Shown: piece after piece, positions 41,719-44,941 of the stretch
Numbering within the stretch: position 1 is the stretch's first letter
How the letters are laid out: every line of letters starts with the position of its first letter
The notes under the pieces: generated by a model
Told to the model about the DNA's origin: nothing
Seen by the model: the letters and a program-made list of their open reading frames with translations, nothing else
Databases searched by the model: none
From: Proteobacteria bacterium UBA4457
GTDB lineage: Bacteria > Pseudomonadota > Gammaproteobacteria > Ga0077536
DNA length: 44,941 nt
Assembly (NCBI GenBank): GCA_002390205.1
Contig: DGOV01000075.1
Location: 15,030 to 59,970 of the forward strand
Direction: 5' to 3'
Position numbers and translations under genes: made by a program

Positions 41719-42482
41719 TGAAAATTGCCACATGGAATGTGAACTCTATTCGGGCTCGTCTTGATCAAATCACAGATTGGCTCACAATCAATCATATTGA
41801 CATACTAGCCATTCAAGAAACTAAAGTACAAGACAAGGATTTTCCCTTAGATGCGTTCAGTAAATTTGGTTACAATTGCTCATTCTATGGTCAAAAATCG
41901 TATAATGGAGTCGCATTTTTAGCGAATTCAAACATCGAGCTGCTTACGAAAAACATCCCCTCCTTTGAAGATCCTCAATGTCGCGCTTTAGCAGCAAATA
42001 TTGGTGGCGTTACCCTTGTTAATTTGTATGTCCCTAATGGCTCAGAAGTAGGGTCGGAAAAGTACAGCTACAAAATCTCATGGCTGAGCGCTTTAAACGT
42101 CTGGCTATCAGAGCTTTTAAAGTCTCACTCAAACTTAATAGTTCTCGGAGACTTCAATATAGCCCCCACAGATGCTGATGTGCACGATCCTTCCGAATGG
42201 GAAGGAAAAATACTATGCAGTGACGAGGAACGCTCCCAACTAGAAGCCATTACTCGATTAGGCCTGAAAGACTCGTTTAGAAGCTTTCCCCAGGAACCAG
42301 AAATTTTTTCTTGGTGGGATTATCGTGCGGGTGGCTTCCAACGAAACAGAGGACTTCGGATAGATCTTATATTAAATAGCCAAAGTCTTGATGATAGGCT
42401 GGTAGCCTGTTCGATTGATCCCACACCTCGCAGCAATACTAGGCCCTCAGATCACACCCCAGTTATCTTGGAAATAAAGTAA
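41718..42482 (+). CDS. xthA: Exodeoxyribonuclease III
   Basis: The 254-residue protein is an AP endonuclease/exonuclease of the ExoIII family, for base excision repair. Motifs are TWNVNSIRAR, AIQETKVQD (metal-binding Glu), LGDFNIAPTDADVHD, WWDYR and the C-terminal SDHTPVILEI with the catalytic His. It is coupled to the upstream SH3 gene. Confidence 0.96.
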   Translation: MKIATWNVNSIRARLDQITDWLTINHIDILAIQETKVQDKDFPLDAFSKFGYNCSFYGQKSYNGVAFLANSNIELLTKNIPSFEDPQCRALAANIGGVTLVNLYVPNGSEVGSEKYSYKISWLSALNVWLSELLKSHSNLIVLGDFNIAPTDADVHDPSEWEGKILCSDEERSQLEAITRLGLKDSFRSFPQEPEIFSWWDYRAGGFQRNRGLRIDLILNSQSLDDRLVACSIDPTPRSNTRPSDHTPVILEIK

Positions 42483-42614
42483 ATATACTCCTATATTTGT
42501 ATATCAGAGCGGTTACCCTCCTCAAAATCTAGACGCTAATTTAAAGATAAGGTTGCAATCTAAGAGATCCGAAACTAAACTCCTCGAACCAAGAATGTCT
42601 CGTTGAGCAAAAAA

Positions 42615-42827
42615 ATGAAAGAAGCAATACACCCCAATTACCATACGATAAGCGTCACGTGCAGTTGTGGCAACACTTTCGAAACGCAGTCGACCTATTC
42701 TGAAGAAAAATTACATCTAGACGTCTGCTCGTCATGCCATCCCTTTTATACTGGACAACAGAAGATCGTCGACACTGCTGGCAGAGTCGACAAATTCAAC
42801 AAGCGCTACGGGAAGGGCGCCAAATAA
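42615..42827 (+). CDS. rpmE: 50S ribosomal protein L31
   Basis: The protein of 70 residues is a zinc-binding L31. The N-terminus KEAIHPNYHTISVTC is typical; zinc ligands are in CSCG and in CSSCH. The ATG at 42615 gives the normal L31 start; the TTG at 42603 adds four residues. It is convergent with engB. Confidence 0.95.
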   Translation: MKEAIHPNYHTISVTCSCGNTFETQSTYSEEKLHLDVCSSCHPFYTGQQKIVDTAGRVDKFNKRYGKGAK

Positions 42828-42847
42828 TAAGCCCGCTAGGCATTATT
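42823..42847. terminator. Possible bidirectional terminator between rpmE and engB
   Basis: AATAAT and ATTATT plus GCC and GGC form an imperfect hairpin that covers both stop codons. It may end both convergent transcripts, but neither side has a long T-run. Confidence 0.35.
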
Positions 42848-43438
42848 CTCAGCGGAGTTAAACAACCACTCCTCTATCGTGCACCAAGCACTCTCGATAC
42901 CCTGATGCTTGGTAGCTGAAAATAACTGCGCTGAGATCACGTCAGAAGACTTAGAGATGCGGCGGTTCACCTTACTTAAAACATTAAGGCCCTCACCACG
43001 GCTGACCTTGTCGGATTTGTTAATCAAAATCAACATCGAAACGTCACAGGACGAACACCACTCTATCAGAATCTCCTCCTGAGGCTTTAAAGGGTGTCGT
43101 ACATCCATTAACATAACTAGACCTGCCAAAGATTTTCTGGTCTCAAGATAGTCGGGCAGCTCTTGTTCCCAATGAGATCTCAGACTTTTAGCCACCTTTG
43201 CATATCCAAAACCTGGAAGATCCATCAAGCGTCTCTGAGAATCGAGGTTGAAAACCACTAGATGTTGAGTGCGGCCTGGCGTTCTGCTGGTGCGCGCTAA
43301 ATTTTTTTGCCCGCAGAGCACATTTAGTGCACTAGATTTACCACTATTCGACCGACCAGCAAAAGCCACCTCGTAACCTTCATCACTCGGGAGCAGACTG
43401 CATCTGGGCACGCTCATTTGGAAAGAGGCCTGTTGCAA
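42836..43438 (-). CDS. engB: Ribosome biogenesis GTP-binding protein YihA/EngB
   Basis: The 200-residue protein is the EngB GTPase needed for 50S assembly. The P-loop is FAGRSNSGKSSALN, G3 is MDLPGFGYAKV, and the base-specificity motif is INKSDK. The position beside cytochrome c4 and a DsbA-like gene matches Pseudomonas-type genomes. Confidence 0.96.
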   Translation of the reverse strand: MQQASFQMSVPRCSLLPSDEGYEVAFAGRSNSGKSSALNVLCGQKNLARTSRTPGRTQHLVVFNLDSQRRLMDLPGFGYAKVAKSLRSHWEQELPDYLETRKSLAGLVMLMDVRHPLKPQEEILIEWCSSCDVSMLILINKSDKVSRGEGLNVLSKVNRRISKSSDVISAQLFSATKHQGIESAWCTIEEWLFNSAENNA

Positions 43439-43585
43439 TAGGGCTCTAGTTTTTGAAAAAGCTTCCGTGTCTATGTGAGTGCTCTCTTTTTTTGTGAATT
43501 ATAACATCTGACGCAAATATTATTTAGATCATACGATGATCCAAGTATATAATGAACGGCAAATAATCAACCGAGAGTTATTCGA

Positions 43586-44185
43586 ATGTACCAAAGGAAA
43601 TTTTTCCTTCGCCTTTTAGTTATATTTTTATTTGCCACCGCACAAAATGCGTACGCAGATGGAGCTGCAAAAGCTGCCGTTTGTGGAGCATGCCACGGTG
43701 CTGATGGGAATAGCTTAAATCCAGTTTGGCCGAGCCTTGCTGGACAGGGGGTAGATTACACCGTTAAGCAATTGAAGGCTTTTAAGTCCGGACAACGTCA
43801 AAATGGACTGATGTCTCCAATGGCTATGAGCTTAAGCGATGAGGATATGTTAGATATTGCCTTATATTATGAAAAACAGTCTCCCATAATAAAATCTGTG
43901 TCCGCAGATGGTATAGCGGAGGCCGAAAAACTGTATCGAGGAGGGGACAAGACTCGAGGTATCCCGGCGTGTATGTCCTGTCACGGACCAAATGGTGCTG
44001 GAAATCCTGCCGCCAAGTATCCTGCGATTCGCGGCCAACATGCCGAATACACAGCGGCTCAATTGCAACAGTATGCAAACAAGTCACGCACCACCGATCA
44101 ACAACAAATGATGAGAATGGTGGCAAAAAAACTTACTGAAGAAGAGATGCGTCAATTAGCGAGTTACGTGTCAGCTCTCCACTAG
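43586..44185 (+). CDS. Di-heme cytochrome c4
   Basis: The 199-residue protein has a signal peptide (about residues 5-24) and two c-type heme sites, CGACHG and CMSCHG, in a duplicated class I cytochrome c fold. Candidate axial methionines are in GLMSPMAMSL and QQMMRMVAKKL. Cytochrome c4 is a periplasmic electron carrier that feeds terminal oxidases. It is followed after 15 bases by the DsbA-like gene. A TATAAT at 43548-43553 may be the -10 of its promoter. Confidence 0.95.
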   Translation: MYQRKFFLRLLVIFLFATAQNAYADGAAKAAVCGACHGADGNSLNPVWPSLAGQGVDYTVKQLKAFKSGQRQNGLMSPMAMSLSDEDMLDIALYYEKQSPIIKSVSADGIAEAEKLYRGGDKTRGIPACMSCHGPNGAGNPAAKYPAIRGQHAEYTAAQLQQYANKSRTTDQQQMMRMVAKKLTEEEMRQLASYVSALH

Positions 44186-44200
44186 GCTAAAATAAAAAAT

Positions 44201-44869
44201 ATGCGCCCTGAAAACATGTTGTTACTCTCAAGAACTTTAGGCGCATTTCTGCTGACATTGCTCGTTGCCTCAACAACATCCGCTACCGACAAATTTTTTG
44301 TTGGCAAAGACTTTGAACAAATTTCTCCCATTGTAAAAACCCAAGCTAAAAAAGGAAAGGTAGAAGTTGTCGAGTTATTTTGGTACGGATGCTCCCACTG
44401 CTTTGCATTCGAAACCGAAATCTCAACATGGGAAAAACAAAAACCAGAATTTATTGAATTTCGACGAGTACCCGCAATTTTTGACAGGAAATGGGTTAGC
44501 CATGCGCGAGCTTACTACACTGCTGAAAAGCTAGGAGTTACAAAAATTGTTCACCCGAAACTATTCGAGGCCTTGCATACAAAGAAGCAAATAATCTATA
44601 CAGAAAGCGAGCTTGCGGATTTCTTTGAAAGCATAGGGGTGAGGAAGGAAGATTTTACCGCTGCCTACTCTTCTTTCGAGGTAGATACCCTTACTAGAAA
44701 GGCAATGGCGTTAACAAGAAGCTATGGCATCGGAGGCGTACCCTCTATGATTGTTGCCGGAAAATTTCATTCAAGCGTAAGACATGCCGGATCTTCTAAA
44801 AACCTGCTAAATGTAATCGATTTTCTAGCTCACCGAGAACTAAAGATAGACCACAATTTATCTCCCTAG
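44201..44869 (+). CDS. dsbA: Thiol:disulfide interchange protein DsbA/DsbL family
   Basis: The 222-residue protein has a signal peptide (about residues 7-28) and the DsbA thioredoxin-like fold with a helical insert. The active site is WYGCSHCFAFE, so the redox pair is C-S-H-C instead of the E. coli C-P-H-C, which probably changes the redox potential. The cis-Pro loop is GIGGVPSMIV. It introduces disulfides into periplasmic proteins. It is probably co-transcribed with the cytochrome c4 gene. Confidence 0.94.
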   Translation: MRPENMLLLSRTLGAFLLTLLVASTTSATDKFFVGKDFEQISPIVKTQAKKGKVEVVELFWYGCSHCFAFETEISTWEKQKPEFIEFRRVPAIFDRKWVSHARAYYTAEKLGVTKIVHPKLFEALHTKKQIIYTESELADFFESIGVRKEDFTAAYSSFEVDTLTRKAMALTRSYGIGGVPSMIVAGKFHSSVRHAGSSKNLLNVIDFLAHRELKIDHNLSP

Positions 44870-44872
44870 CTT

Positions 44873-44941
44873 ATGTACGACACTCCCGCTTCTGAACGAG
44901 ACATTGCAGCGATAGAAAGTTCATCAAACTGTCATGAAGCG
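44873..44941 (+). CDS. Start of a truncated gene at the window edge
   Basis: An ATG three bases after the dsbA stop opens a frame that continues 23 codons to the end of the window without a stop. The visible part is MYDTPASERDIAAIE and a few more residues and gives no family information. No clear Shine-Dalgarno is visible, so the start could be further downstream. Confidence 0.35.
   Translation, partial: MYDTPASERDIAAIESSSNCHEA

Noticed and set aside
1..44941. CRISPR arrays, insertion sequences, prophage or integrase genes
   Set aside because: I saw no regularly spaced direct repeats, no transposase or integrase motifs and no phage genes in the window.

Overview
The window looks like a chromosomal segment of a heterotrophic, probably marine, gammaproteobacterium of moderate GC content. 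Two conserved housekeeping blocks support this. The first is lolB-ispE-tRNA-Gln-prs-rplY-pth-ychF, divergent from hemA-prfA-prmC-moeB. The second is engB, a cytochrome c4 gene and a dsbA-like gene. Both orders are familiar from Pseudomonas-like Gammaproteobacteria; the exact genus cannot be read from the sequence.

Region by region. 0-5.7 kb holds a 2Fe-2S ferredoxin, a stand-alone LOV-like PAS protein without the photoactive cysteine, an EamA transporter, and a minus-strand group (lipoprotein transglycosylase, enoyl-CoA hydratase, secreted dienelactone-hydrolase-like protein), followed by a DsbA-fold isomerase and a PPOX-fold flavoprotein. 5.8-11.5 kb holds a secreted DUF1329 protein, a fused (alpha+beta) 3-oxoacid CoA-transferase and a first N,N-dimethylformamidase (DMFase) small/large pair. 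11.5-11.96 kb is non-coding and contains two tandem sibling small RNAs. 12-19.7 kb carries a KdsC-type phosphatase, a formamidase/acetamidase coupled to a luciferase-like monooxygenase, an alpha/beta hydrolase, a PanE-like reductase, cinA, a hidden SelW-type selenoprotein gene, a small unknown gene and an amidase. 19.7-31.5 kb has an Ogt-AlkA fusion, a gamma-carbonic anhydrase, an acyl-CoA dehydrogenase, a second DMFase operon (small-large-small), an MFS transporter, two SDRs, a second luciferase-like monooxygenase, an M20 amidohydrolase and a SnoaL-like protein. 31.5-44.9 kb is the housekeeping part.

The accessory middle is rich in amide-bond chemistry: two DMFases, a formamidase, an amidase signature enzyme and an M20 amidohydrolase. 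I infer uptake and stepwise hydrolysis of small N-substituted amides to formate, amines and ammonia, but the substrates are not proven.

The least ordinary features are: (1) a 72-codon selenoprotein W-like gene at 17801-18019 with an in-frame TGA in a CxxU motif and a SECIS-like hairpin, which ordinary gene callers would miss; (2) two tandem small RNAs at about 11611-11902, each with hairpins that display C-rich anti-Shine-Dalgarno loops, preceded by an identical 15-base upstream box, and with perfect 8-9 base complements at three nearby genes; (3) a DMFase operon in which the large subunit is flanked by two different small-subunit-like proteins.
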